A stretch of 64,000 bases of DNA from Triops longicaudatus (Eukaryota > Arthropoda > Branchiopoda > Notostraca > Triopsidae), in assembly GCA_022885665.1 (NCBI GenBank), contig JAGQDJ010000202.1, forward strand, positions 620,001 to 684,000. Direction: 5' to 3'. The notes under the pieces are model-generated. The model worked only from the letters and a program-made list of their open reading frames with translations, was not told the DNA's origin and ran no database searches. The translations under genes were made by a program, and so were the position numbers. Below, in pieces: positions 38,846 through 50,900 of the stretch (positions are counted from its first letter, which is position 1; each line of letters opens with the position of its first letter).

Positions 38846-41800
38846 ACTTGTTTTTACTTAAATGCTGTTATTGAGTTTTTAATCAATTTTTCGACAGTGC
38901 TAGGTGTTTCGTAAACTTGGATCATTTATTTACTTTCCATTGTATGACTCAAAGGCCACCTGCTTGCTTGACATGAACTAAAGTCAGGAAAAAACGAGTG
39001 TTGGAAAATTGCGTTTCGCAGGTTAGTCTAAGATCCAATAGTTTAATAAGTTTTATACAGATGGCGAAAGAATGCATTCACTGTAACGTTGCGAAAAAGC
39101 CAGCAAGTTCTCAGTTTAACTTGCGAAAGTCTAGAAATTTACGTGCAGTAAAATTCTTTTAACTGCTATTCACTATCCCGTAAATAACATTTCAGTACTT
39201 AATCCAGAAACTCTAGAAGAAATGTATTCGTGGCAGAAAAAATACAGTCGGTCGTAGTTTGAGTTATCTTCGTCGGTGTTTCTGCCTCCATAATTGCTGT
39301 ATCCAGGGTTCAGATCACAGTCTAAAAGTTGCACTGCAACCTTATTACAACATCTTTATTATCAGATTATCTTCAAACTTTCTAAATAAATGTCTATTCG
39401 ATGGACAGCCTCTTGCTTAAATGCTTTTCATTCGGCCGGGAAATGTTGACGTGTGCACTTTAACCATTATTAACGGTTTTCATTCGAGGTTTTACTGAAG
39501 TCTAATTAATACTGAATGCGAAATGTATGTGCATTAGGAAATTATAAAAGCTAATAATTAAGTAAGAGTTCGTGGACAAATTGCTTTGATGATTTGCTGA
39601 TGAAAAAAGTTATATTAGAAATATATTTGTTTCACAAATCCATATAACAGAGCTTTCATTTTACGGTCCTTAAAGAGCATTGGTCATTATCGGTTTTGTC
39701 TTGTCGTGTGGTTAGCATAGAAAATTCGACTTCCAACTGCAACACATTTTTCGCATCCTTTGAACACACTCTCAGCTGAGAATCCGACGTACACATAGTC
39801 GGTATTTAGTTTAGAACCGGAACTCACCGTTCCCTAAAGGAGAATGAAGGCAAACCATAATTATCGGTAAGTTTAATAGCCTCTGTACGTAATTATCAGT
39901 ACACTTAATAGTTTCCTTACTCGTTAAGGCAGAACAGGGTACAAAGGAAAGCAAAAAAAGAAGTTTTGTAAAAAAAAATACCACAGCAGCTCTGCATAGT
40001 TACGTTCTCTGCAGAACCTTCCAGTAAAGGAAATAAGAACAGAAATAAAGTCAAGACCTACCGCTCAAAGTGTCATGGGAAAGTTTCTTAATAAAGAGAG
40101 TGAAGAACGAACTAAAGGTAGAAAAATCTTTACATGATTTTTTTCTTAAGATCCGTTCTCTACACGGAGAGTTTACGACAATCGGACACCCATATAGCTT
40201 TTGGACCTTTCGTTCTACCTAGAACAAACCGTGTAAAACGGCCCTTTGACCGAAAAAGAACGACAGACGATTGACAACCGGAGAAAATGAACTATTGTCG
40301 TCTTCCTAAAAGTGACAGACTCTCCGCTCGGTAGCCTTACCACAAAAGGTTCGTTGTACTGAAAGAAATGGAGAAAGAAAAAAGTTTTGCAATGCTATCA
40401 AACCGGAGAAGCTATCACATTTAAAGAAACCTATCCAAAGCTATAACATTAAAAATAAAAATAATAAAAGAGATCTCGCTAGGATGTTAAGTTGGAGGGA
40501 GGGGGACCAGTTAACTATTCTTGACTTGAGGGCATTTGTAAGAAAAGTTTTGGTCTCCCCATAAATCTTTCTAGTTTTTTTCAAATGCTCACATCCACGT
40601 ACGTCCGTACGCGTGTACATAACTAGAATTTTCCCTACGGTTGGGGCCAACCGTCACGTAATCTTTGGCTGTCCATTAATTTCTGCCTGAAGATATACTT
40701 TTTATTTCATTTTGTTATTTTTTTTCTCTTGAACGTTTTGTTACAGCACGCCGTATAAGAAGACCTCCCCCACAAATGGCGCCGGCAAGCTTTCGTTTTG
40801 CAAGGCGGAACGGAATGGGTTATGGTCCGCGTCCAATGTCGAGAAACGGTTGCCTTAATGAGGCCACCCACGTTGCCTTCACGCCTTGGCTCTCGGGATC
40901 TTCTCTACTCGCTCTTCATTGTCTGAAAAACTCCCTTTACCAGCTTTCCAGGGTGAGTGTGAAGGGAGAGATAGAAGAAAACCCGAAAATTTCATACCGA
41001 ATATAAACAGCCGTTTCCTTTTCACTCATGACCAACATAACCTAGTACACAATAGATTTTCAACCCCTCCCACCACCCTAAAAGGGGTGTCAGGATCCCT
41101 TTTCAATAGATCTTCTTGTATACAACTTGGTTCATCCCTAACACTCTTTTCTACCATTTAAATCCTCCAAGCTTCTTGATTTCTCACGAAGTAAACTCCT
41201 TTGCTTTGGAGTTACTTTTGTTTCTATAAATAAATGACTTCAAGCGTTCAAGCCTTGTTTTCGCCCTGAAATGAATCGAGTTAGTATAAGATCCCCTGGT
41301 AATGAATCAAATTAGTCTTTTCAAGAGCTACAAAAAATGCCATTGAAAGTTCTACTACCTCCGAAATGAACATTCGGATATAAGCAAGAATGTTAAAAAA
41401 CTCTGTTTTAACATAACGCAAACGACACAGGGTAGTGCAACAATTAGTGATGGTTTCGTTTTTTGGAGTGTATCACCCTCTGGCAATTTATGTAATTAAA
41501 GAATGCATTGCCATGCCATGTGTGTTGCTTCATACATTGCGGTAGGTCACGATGCTGTAAGGGAGTCTAAATTATCTTGTATCATTTAGTGGGCTTTGTG
41601 GACAGAAAGGGAGTTTTCGAGATTAAGTTTTGATTCCGTTAGTTGGTTAAAGAACATCTTCTCCATGAATCACTAAGCTGGAATAAGAATTGGCTTTCTC
41701 TCAGATATGCCCCGCGTGATCAGCAAAGTCAGCAACTAAGGAATTCAATGCTTAAGTCCTTCAAGCGTGAAAAAACACAGCTCTTGCAACCGCCATCGTG

Positions 41801-42120
41801 GACAACCACCCGTTTTCTTCTTCTCGAACAAATACACCGTGTTTCCAGGGCGATGGTGGTGGTGGTCCTCTACATTATGTCAAGATATCCCGTGGTCTTG
41901 CCACGTTTCATGACCGTACCGGAACCAAGACCTCTGGGTCTTGCTCACCAACTCGCTTTTTTTCTTATTCTTTCGACGGGACACTTGACGGACCATGTGA
42001 CAAGGAAAAGAAGACGTCTCCTGACTGAAAAACGGTTTTTCTTATTTTCTAGGGGCACGTTGTTCAGGTCAATTTGCGAACGAACTCCCCAAAGTTAAAA
42101 TGCGCTCTGTGCCCTCTCGT
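38846..42120. other. Intergenic region upstream of UBE3C
   Basis: No established gene. It starts with the UBE3C promoter and 5' untranslated region. Most is AT-rich. A patch around 40.75-40.95 kb is richer in CG dinucleotides and is listed separately as a possible exon. Other open frames (for example 41643-42098, plus strand) have no recognisable domain. Confidence 0.45.
40747..40952 (+). other. Candidate orphan exon with good splice sites
   Basis: A pyrimidine tract and TTACAG precede 40747, and the segment ends CCAGG|GTGAGT. The 206 bases between are open in one frame, containing RRIRRPPPQMAPASFRFARR, and are visibly more GC- and CpG-rich than the surroundings. It could be an unrecognised upstream exon of patched, part of an unknown gene, or chance. 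I do not recognise the peptide. Confidence 0.22.
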
Positions 42121-42265
42121 TTCCTCTAATAAAAAGGAAAATAAAAAATCGGTGGCTGCAAAAGCCCTATAGACTTGTTTCAGCGTCCACCGCCACATCG
42201 GCGGGCCAAAAGTTTTTGGGGGCTTTAAGTGAGTAAGTAAGTAAAGTAAAGTGAGTAGTAAAAAG

Positions 42266-42274
42266 GACCACCCA
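42266..42274 (+). promoter_or_regulatory. Candidate Ci/Gli binding site, upstream of patched (1)
   Basis: Perfect GACCACCCA, 5.6 kb upstream of the patched start codon. It is followed by agttgg, and the 14-base string GACCACCCAAGTTG is shared with the site at 42547. Confidence 0.5.
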
Positions 42275-42485
42275 AGTTGGGGCGTCGAGATTAGAACTTT
42301 TACTCTTTGACAGCACCCAGGCTTCTCCTCCGTCAATGGCTGTTTGTAATGGAGAGATACCCCATGCCGTACATATACAGTTTTAAAGCCTTTGGGTTGT
42401 TGAGGAGGGAGAGGAGAGTTTGCCAAGAATTAAGGTGGGGTGGGATATATGTATGTGGGTTTAGGGTGGATTGGAAAGATAGAGG

Positions 42486-42494
42486 GGGGTGGTC
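42486..42494 (-). promoter_or_regulatory. Near-match Ci/Gli site between the two perfect sites
   Basis: The plus strand reads GGGGTGGTC, one mismatch from the reverse-complement consensus TGGGTGGTC, 61 bp before the perfect site at 42547. It is supporting evidence only. Confidence 0.3.
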
Positions 42495-42546
42495 GTTGGG
42501 GTGGCAGCAAGGACCCAAAGAGAACACACCATAGGAAGTACCAGCA

Positions 42547-42555
42547 GACCACCCA
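42547..42555 (+). promoter_or_regulatory. Candidate Ci/Gli binding site, upstream of patched (2)
   Basis: Perfect GACCACCCA, 281 bp from the first site in the same orientation, sharing the following AGTTG. Confidence 0.5.
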
Positions 42556-44368
42556 AGTTGTCGTAGTACTAAAAGTTTAACGAAATTGAAAAATGGACAA
42601 GCTTTGGAGCAAATACAATGCAAAAATCGAAGTGAAAAACTTTTTCTGCAAATTCTCTTATCAAATGCTTCCTAAACAGGGTAACCTCGCGTAGTGTTAG
42701 TCATTTGCAAGAAAGACGTAATCATGCAACAGAATTGTAAGCTAACGCTTTTTAACTGTTAACGCGTTCATGATTACTTTACATTCGGGTACAGTGTACA
42801 AAGACGTAGTGTAGTTTACGTGTTTACAAATGTAGACTTTTTAAAAGCGTTAGGAGTACGAAGTTTTGCTTCCCACAAACTAGTAACATTACTACAACAG
42901 CTATTACTACGAACATGACAGTTCTTGCTAAATAATGTCGCTCTAAATTGCGCATTAGCTCTTCTTAAGTGATCACCGTTAACGCACATGTTTCGTACGC
43001 GTTGAAAAAATAATTCGCGATGGGAGTGAAGTCGTTAGCTTTGTGTTTAGTCCAAAGAAACTGCTCAATTTTCGACTCGGAGACCCCACTTGAATCCCTA
43101 GATGCGGTTCAAGGGTCTACCGCAGTTTTCTCGGTATTGGCTCTAGTTGTTGTGTATTTAATTGGTACCACGATGGGGTCCGCGGCTTCTGTAAGGCAGT
43201 AATAGGGGACCCGCAGTTTTTCGTGAAGTATGAAATGAGGTCCAAGACCACAGAAGAACTGGGATTTGCTGGTCTACAGCCAAGAGCACAAACTTGACGA
43301 GAAATAATTAAGCGATTTGATCACAGTGGGCTGTACAGAACAACACGTTGGATGAATAGCTTGAAATTTCAACAGAAAAGAAGAATAACATTTGCGTGCG
43401 CAGGCTCGTGTCAGATTCTTCAATTTTTTGGGTGATTTATTTCCGAACCTTTCAATCTTGGGATGTATATAAAAGGGGAAAGGGAGTTAAAAACTGCTAG
43501 GATAAGGCATAAAAGAGAGATTCCGAAATTGAAATTGGAATGAGGAGATCTGATGCATACAATCAGATAAAGCAGACCGCCCGTGGAGAAGTTATGGATT
43601 AACAATACATAGTAATGTCCATACAATCAAGGAGTGTCTCTTAAGTTAGCCTAGGGCTTCCACAGTCTTGTTTAAGCGAACAAGAAATAAAAGGCCATCC
43701 AAAAAAGTAGACGGATGTCTTAGGTGGGGGCCCACAACTCATTTGTCACCTGTCCTGCAACACCTTAGGGGAGAACCCCCCAGAGACTCTCCCCTAAAAT
43801 CCTTCGAGCTTCTGGAGTATTATCCGGATTTGCGTTCCCAAACTGCCCTACCACACACCTTTGGATCCTTATCGCGAAATGTCGTCCTCGAAGGTCATCT
43901 TCACGCCCAAAAGAAGCTTAAATCCTTCAGAAATCAAAATTCCCCCAATACCACCCGCATTCCTGATTTCTCAGAACGTAAACAGAGTTACTGAAGTTTA
44001 CTTGTCTGGTTTTTGACATCATATATTGTTATATGAACGATAAAACTTATATCCAATAGGACTTGAATGGATAGAGAAGTTCAAGCATTAAATGCGCATT
44101 AACCAATCAAAATCTTCCTAAACTCTAAACGTTTGTAAAGCGTGCTTTCGCATTATTTTACGTTCAGTACTTGCATGCGTCTTACATTTTTTTTTAGCTT
44201 TGGACCATACTCAACATTTGTCCTGATGACTTTTCGGTACTTGTTAGACTCGATCTGTAGGAAACTTCAAAATCTTGCCATGTTGATAACAAAACAAGTA
44301 TTCCAAGGATTTGTGTGATGCTTTTTGTTTCCCGCCATCGCTTATTATCAGTAACGGGTAGAATTCTC

Positions 44369-44370
<2 letters not shown>

Positions 44371-44408
<38 letters not shown>
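44371..44408. repeat. Poly-T tract of 38 bases
   Basis: An uninterrupted run of 38 T. It may be the reverse-strand poly(A) tail of an old retroposed copy, but I see no duplicated flanks or recognisable source sequence next to it. Confidence 0.9.
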
Positions 44409-44411
<3 letters not shown>

Positions 44412-44853
44412 CTGTTCGTTTGGTATTTCTTGTTTACATGAATGGAGTGAAACCCACAAAGAGGCTACTGATTGCTTCGGTCGCATTATTACTCCTAAAT
44501 TCTGACATCCAGTAATTCACCAATGTACATCAGATGACACCTTTGGACTGTAAAGCTGTTATTACTGTTTGAAAAACTCTCTCTAGTCAGCGCTTCACAC
44601 AATTAAGTGAAGTCTGAGAACAACCTTTTAAAACGTGGAAACGCTTTTCCACTACAGTCTTTCAAGCATACGTTTTTAAATACATACCGTCACTTAACTC
44701 CAATTTGAGTCGAAAGGCTCATCATATATGCACGTACAAATCTTATAATAAGTTTCCTGTCTCTATATTTCACAACTGAGCGGAAAAATACTATTATGAA
44801 AGTTGTGGGATTTTCAAATTATAGACTTTAATATTGACAGTATTCTGCCTGCG

Positions 44854-44854
<1 letters not shown>

Positions 44855-44884
<30 letters not shown>
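44855..44884. repeat. Poly-T tract of 30 bases
   Basis: An uninterrupted run of 30 T, 446 bp after the 38-base run. The sequence between the two runs has no recognisable content. Confidence 0.9.
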
Positions 44885-44885
<1 letters not shown>

Positions 44886-47800
44886 AGCGCACCTTTTTTC
44901 TCTCCTAAACGAGAAATCTCAGGCGGCTTGGTAATGTGCAATGGAGCGTCATGGGAAACGGAAAGGCGAGTGATGTTACTTAATTACAAAGCGCTTGGAA
45001 TGTTTGAGTAAACATGGAATACGTAACGGAGTTGCAGTACAAGTATCGTGACGAATTAGGCTTCCTATGCTTCTCTCGCTTTCTTTTCCTTACGCTTCTT
45101 TTTCAGTCTTTCATCTCCGAAATCTGAAAGAAAAGGTTAAGAATAAGACCCGGCTTGAAACGTTTCGGTTCTTCTGAGACGGCAAGCGTAATACATTATG
45201 TCGGTATAGTTCTTTCAATTACATTAATAATATTTAAAAAGCTTTTGGCTGGAATTCGGGTTGAATGTTCCACCTCAAATAGCCGGCAACAAGTTCTTTG
45301 ATTTAAGCGTGGTGGACGCAAATGGGTCGGTCTTTCTGTTTCTCAAAAGAAGCGCCCGTTTTACACCAGGCCAGTAGCCGTGCTGAATGACGGGATCCCT
45401 TCTACTTTATTTTCTTACTTTGCGCTTTTTACCTTCTAAAGCTCGTTTTTCAATTCGTTGTACTTACGAGGTGGCCCACCGACACGATCAGGGACGCTTG
45501 TCATGGCAAAAGCATAGCAAAATTCACCGGAAAGCGCAACCGCCTTTCGTTTCGCGCCCAGCACCAGACGGCGAACTTCTCAAATACTCCTTCTTTGAAT
45601 CTTCCCGCGCTACCCGTTTACAGTGGCGCTCTGATCGTTATTCAAGGCATTCTTGGCATCTGCGTCTCCTCCTTACAAACTCTATTTAAAACGGTGGGAA
45701 ATTTGAAACGATCCTTTTTGATAACATTACTGAGCTTTTAAAAGAAACAAATGGACTAAGTTTTAACAAACAAAAAGTTTAATGTTAATTGCTTATAAAT
45801 GGGACAAGATTGGTGTGTGGCAAGTCCTTTACGCTTCCATGAGTGATTAGCCTCTTAGCCAAAGGGACAAACCGGTTATCCCCCATGTCATAAATAATTC
45901 TCGACTTTTTTTTCGCAATGGACTGCACAAACCTCCTGTTTCTTTTCTTTTTTTGCAGTTACACTTTGTCCCGTACCAAAGCTGGAAACTTCACGCACAA
46001 TGCTTCAGAAAAAGGTGGTGCACACAAGCCTTCCCCACCATTAATTTTACCTTATCTCATTTCCCTTCTACCAGAAAAAAAGCTTAATCCAATTACCCAC
46101 CGTACTTACTCCCAAGAAAAACCGGTAAGTGTCTAAAATGTTTTGCACCTTCTCTTCCATCCTCACTCAATTACTCCATGGAACTGTGAGGAACGAAACC
46201 CCAAATTCTTACGTTGTAGACGTCCCTAAATAATAGTGGTAGAATTGGGATTCGAAAATGTCAGCTTAGGTAACGTTTTAATTGAACCTTCTAACACTAT
46301 TTAACACAGTGTTTAGAGTAATTAACTACGACCTGTAACTCTCTATTTCCAGAGAGCTCGTTAACTTTGTTAAAAAAATATCCCGCAATTCCTGCTTCAC
46401 TATCCTCGGGGTTAAATGCCGCGTTAAAGGAGTCCACCGGAGGTATTGCGTAATGGAAAACAACGTTGAAATCCCCCGTGTAAACCGAAACTCGATTTGT
46501 TGTTGTACGCAAAATATGTTTGCAATACATTAAGCACAAAATAATTTTAATTTAGAACTGGTAATTCTTTGAAATCGGAGGTCAGAGAGCGTATAAAGTA
46601 GCGATCTTCCTCTTCTTTGTAAAAATGTATTATGATTTTTTTTAAGCGGGATCCCATACTAGGAGCTGTGCAAGCAAACGGGCAAAATCCTCGTGTGTGG
46701 TCCACGGTCAGCACCGTGGGAAGTCGTTGCTGGGCAACTAATGCTGCGGCGTAAAGGCCTCTAGCCAATCCAAGTGCCTTCTTGGAGCGACCATCAATCA
46801 TGACCTTCCTTTTCCTTCCTGCTGCTCTCTCACAGAGCGAAAAGGAGCGAAAAAGTAAGAAAGAGAAAGACGAAAAAGAGACTCCAAAACCCGCTTTAGC
46901 GTGGCTGTATGCTTTTTCCCCTTGAACAGCCACAAGCGAGCCAAAAGGGCACGACAAGGGACCACTGGCCTGTATTACAGTAGGCTACTCCTTAACCATC
47001 TGACGCTTGGGTCCAAATTAGCCCCGTAGCTCCCTCTCTGTGTCTTGTCCCTATCCCGCTCCGCTGGTAACCCAAGTGGCGGTTCCTCTAACGAACCAAG
47101 TCCCCACCAAGTTCCCCAGCTGGACCCGCAACAGTCTGACAGTCTGCAGACGAGAGCGCTTGCGAATGGTCACAGATCGCTGGAAACAAAGATGTGTTGA
47201 AACTTCTAGTACAAAGTCTTACTTAATGCATACCTTACTGAAGTCACCTCAAGTTTTCCCATTTAATCAGTGTGTTCAATAGAAAAAAGCCTTGCAACGT
47301 GTGTAAATCGCTAGAATTATTCCATAATTCATGGAAAATGTTTCACACGTAAAACCAGTAAGTTGAAACCCGGCGGCTCGTAAGATCCGTTTGTTGATAT
47401 CCGTGAAAAATCGTAAAAGTCTCCGAAAAGTTTCGTCCATGGAAATTGTGCCTTGCTTAAGTTAAAAGCAAAGGAAAATGGATACAAACAAGTTTTAAAG
47501 GTGTCAATGCAAAAATGGTGTTCAGCTACATTGGAAATTCCGTCTGCTCAGTGAGAAGCGTTTTGTTCGATCCGCACGTTGTTGTTGGTCTTCGGACGAC
47601 GATGTCGACGACAACGTGGGTGGCCGCTTGCTGCTCAAGCTTGTTCCCAGCGCTCCCAAGCGGATTACGTGCCTAACCTTAAACCTTTGCTAGATAAGCC
47701 CCGCCCTGGCCCTATCTTGGCGGGAATTCCGTTTCGCCCAGTGCGTTGAAAAGTTTGTAACACCAAAATTACTGCAAAATCAGTGGTGAAATTCAGTGCA

Positions 47801-47904
47801 GTAATACGCAACATTGTTTCGCTATAGGAAAACGTGCCAGTGTAGGAGATCAAGCTCATATATTAAAACCGTCTAAAGTGTTACAGTGTTTTCCCTAAAG
47901 TGTC
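44885..47904. other. Upstream region and presumed promoter of patched
   Basis: About 3 kb without a supported gene. The last 350 bp (47.55-47.75 kb) are more GC- and CpG-rich than the neighbourhood, as expected for a promoter or 5' untranslated region. They contain TGGGTGGCC (47617-47625), one mismatch from the Ci/Gli consensus. Short frames such as 45918-46136 start with a signal-like stretch but are not convincing genes. Confidence 0.4.
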
Positions 47905-50900
47905 ATGGCCATTACAGGTATGATGGGTGGCCACCACAATGTTCGGGGGAACGCGCTCCCCGGTAGTCCGTCACTCAATTCAGCACACTATCAGCAGCCT
48001 AGTCCTGGTCACAGCGATCACGCTATGACCACGACAAGTACGAGCCACTATAATAATGCTCTTAGTCATGCGAGTACTCGGAATAGTGAGAGTGCAGTGG
48101 TGGAAGAAAGTTTTTCTTCGGCAAGTGGTCCTCCATTGATGACCAGCGGGAAAAATAGTTCTTCTAATCAGGTCACGCTTCAACGGAATAGTAGTTTAAG
48201 TCGAACAAGACGTGAAGAAGAGTTACTGACGAGGACAAGTTGGACGGACGCCCGGATAGCATTAGCACAAATCAACAAAGTAAGTTTTACGCCGAAAATT
48301 TACATACTGTTAAATCCCAGTACTAATAACTTTGTCTATTCCAACTGAAACCATCTTATTTATAAACTAGTTTAAAGTTAAGTATTTCTCGACATTATGA
48401 ACGGTGAATTTCGTGGAATGCCTTTTGTTCACTCGAGCTATTAAGAATAAAATTAATTTTAATTATTATGCTCGTAATGTTTATTTGAATTTGAATAATT
48501 CGCATGACTTAGTAAAGTACTTTTTGACGGTAGCGTTGAGCTTGGTCACTTCAAGTTTGCCGCAGTTAAAAATAAGAAGAATAAGCAGTCTTTACCGTGC
48601 GTAATTTTAGTTTGTGCAGAAAGCTTAGTTAAAATAACATTAAAGTTCGTTGAGAACGTGTACACATTCTTTCCCAAGTTTTAGTTTAGTAGCAATTTCA
48701 GAATTAAGTCTTCAAGCCTAAAGGCCCACACGTCTTGTGCTTAGTAATAAGTTTTGTCCCCGCAAGGGTGGTATGTTTCTAGTCAAGGAACTTTCTTCTT
48801 GGCTCCTGCGATTGTTGTTTGTAAGGGACGCAGAGCAAAAGGTAAATCTTAAGACTTGTGGCCATCATTGCGATGCACGTCACGGAGGCAGGCAGAGCCG
48901 ATGAAGACATCAGTGTCGAAGAAAAACCCTTGGGTAAATTTTCAAGCCGAGGCAGCCAGCTCCGCCCATCTCTCCCTCTCTTCTCTCCCAACCCCTCATC
49001 TGCCGGCATTTTTGGCAACAGGCGAAGGAGCACAACCCGTACTCGTAGTGGGTTGAATTTTAGGCGAGATGAGCCTTTCGGGCAATTCCAGGCCAATATA
49101 GCACGGCATAGTAATTTGTCCCACATGTCGAGCTAAGATAGCCCCGTTTCTTGAGATAATTTAGCACAATTGCCTATCTTTACTAAATTAATACTCTACC
49201 TTTTCCAGATAAAAAAGGCAGCAGTAAGGAAAATGTAGTTTAGTATATCAATTATGAATTAAATTAAAATAAAAAGTTAATTCAGTTTGAAATGACCACG
49301 GAAAAGAGAACAATTTAGCTCGATCCGGAGGTTTCGCCTAGTTGTTGCATTTGCCATGTCCTCTTTTCTTCTCGTTTTCTTTATCCCCTTTTCTTTTATT
49401 CGTCTTTCTGTGCCGAGGTCGCTTGGCCTTCTTTATTCATGTGCCTTTGCATTTGCACTAGTCAAAGGAAACCCGGGCCATGGACACCACACTACTCTAC
49501 ACCAGCCGGCACACACGCGGCGAGGGGTCGGCCAAGGCTTTTTTTCCTTTTTATTAGACAGACCACCTTTTATACCCCGACAACATACTAAACTTTACCA
49601 AAAGGCGCAAGGGCCAACGTACTGCGCGTACTGAACAACCTGAGTTGAAGAAGAGAACCTTTTGAAAAGCATTTTCGGGTTAGAGCTGTTTGGCCCAGCT
49701 AACTTTGGGGGAGGTACATTTATTCATTTTAAAGTTGTGGCAGAGGTGATAAGAGAACCAACATAAGGCGAAAGGCTAACCCCGTTATAAGCTTGAATAA
49801 AGTTCTGGACCCAAGAATGAAAGTCAGTAACAAAAGAAGCGCAAGCTCAGGTACTCATTGTTACCATTGTTGAAAATTGTAGTGTAAGATCCCTGAGACG
49901 GATAAAAAGCGAAAAAAAGTTTCAAGTAGGTTTTGACAGGAAGAGAAAGAGTTAAGGTTACGAAACTCGGCAGAGTTTCTTTTTTAATGGGTTTAAATGT
50001 ATGCGCTAATGGGCATTCCGAAGCCAAAGTCCGAGGCGAAAATGAAGTTGGGTTGGGACAAAAAAATGAAGGCCGCAGTACTGGAGCGACGTAACAAACG
50101 CGTGAGCTAGATAGAAACAAGAAAATAAAAGAAAAAAGTTCGTGAAGTTGGCGCCGCTGAGGAGCCAGAAACCGGCAAGATTTTTTCGTCCCGAGTTTAC
50201 TGTTTTCCTTTGCGTTTCAAACGTACAAAGCTTCACAGTTTAAGATGGGCAGCAATTTGCGCTAATGAGCGTAGAAAGCTTAAGTACTTTGAGTTAGGGT
50301 TATCGGAGTGTTTCTTCAAGCAATTCGTAGGAATTTTGTAGTAAGGTTCCAACATAATGCATATCGTTGTTTAAATTCATTTACTTCATAATTAAGGTCC
50401 CGTGTTTTCTGTGTGCTATCATAATATACCATAATACGTTAACATTGCCATTTCTGCATACAGTATTTTATTGTTGTGAATTTCATGCCGTACAACCCCT
50501 ATTTTTACATTAGCAAAAATGTTTAATATTGGACTCATAAATAGCTATGTTTAATGAGTCATTATATATGTGTTGATAATATTAGTCTTGTTCATTATTC
50601 CAAGAATTCCAGATTGGTACAGACAGTTCGGGAAAACTACTTTTTGTAGTTGTAATGATGAAATTTGAGATTACAACACAGGTCTCTCTAATTTCCTGGG
50701 ACAGTGGGCATTTACACTCCTAATTTTCTGTCCACTAGATTTTTTCCTTTCAGCAAAAAGTCTTAATGCCGGTGTTCTAGTTCATCCCATTTTGGTCTTG
50801 AGTTTTACTTTTTTTTCGGATATTTATCGTTGTCTTTCGAATACAAAGCCCAAAAGACTGGGGAGCTAAGATGGACGTGTTGTGACTCAACTTGAATGAC

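Larger units (their letters stand above)
42121..44370. other. Intergenic region containing the upstream Ci/Gli cluster
   Basis: No gene supported. It contains two perfect Ci/Gli-type sites and one near match within 290 bp (listed separately), in G-rich sequence at 42.4-42.5 kb. Short open frames at 43020-43202 and 43668-43994 match nothing known to me. Confidence 0.45.

Noticed and set aside
41643..42098. 151-codon plus-strand open frame upstream of patched
   Set aside because: No signal, domain or recognisable homology, and the composition is like the surrounding intergenic DNA.
43020..43202. 60-codon frame with one hydrophobic segment
   Set aside because: Short and isolated. A single membrane-like stretch is not enough to call a gene.
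43668..43994. 108-codon plus-strand open frame
   Set aside because: No recognisable family and no supporting signals; about the length expected by chance in several kb of intergenic DNA.
45918..46136. 72-codon frame beginning with a signal-peptide-like stretch
   Set aside because: The hydrophobic start comes from a T-rich tract. No cysteine pattern or family resemblance.
47617..47625. TGGGTGGCC near the patched start as a Ci/Gli site
   Set aside because: One mismatch from consensus; such near matches occur elsewhere in the window (for example 1146-1156), so it is not counted with the perfect sites.
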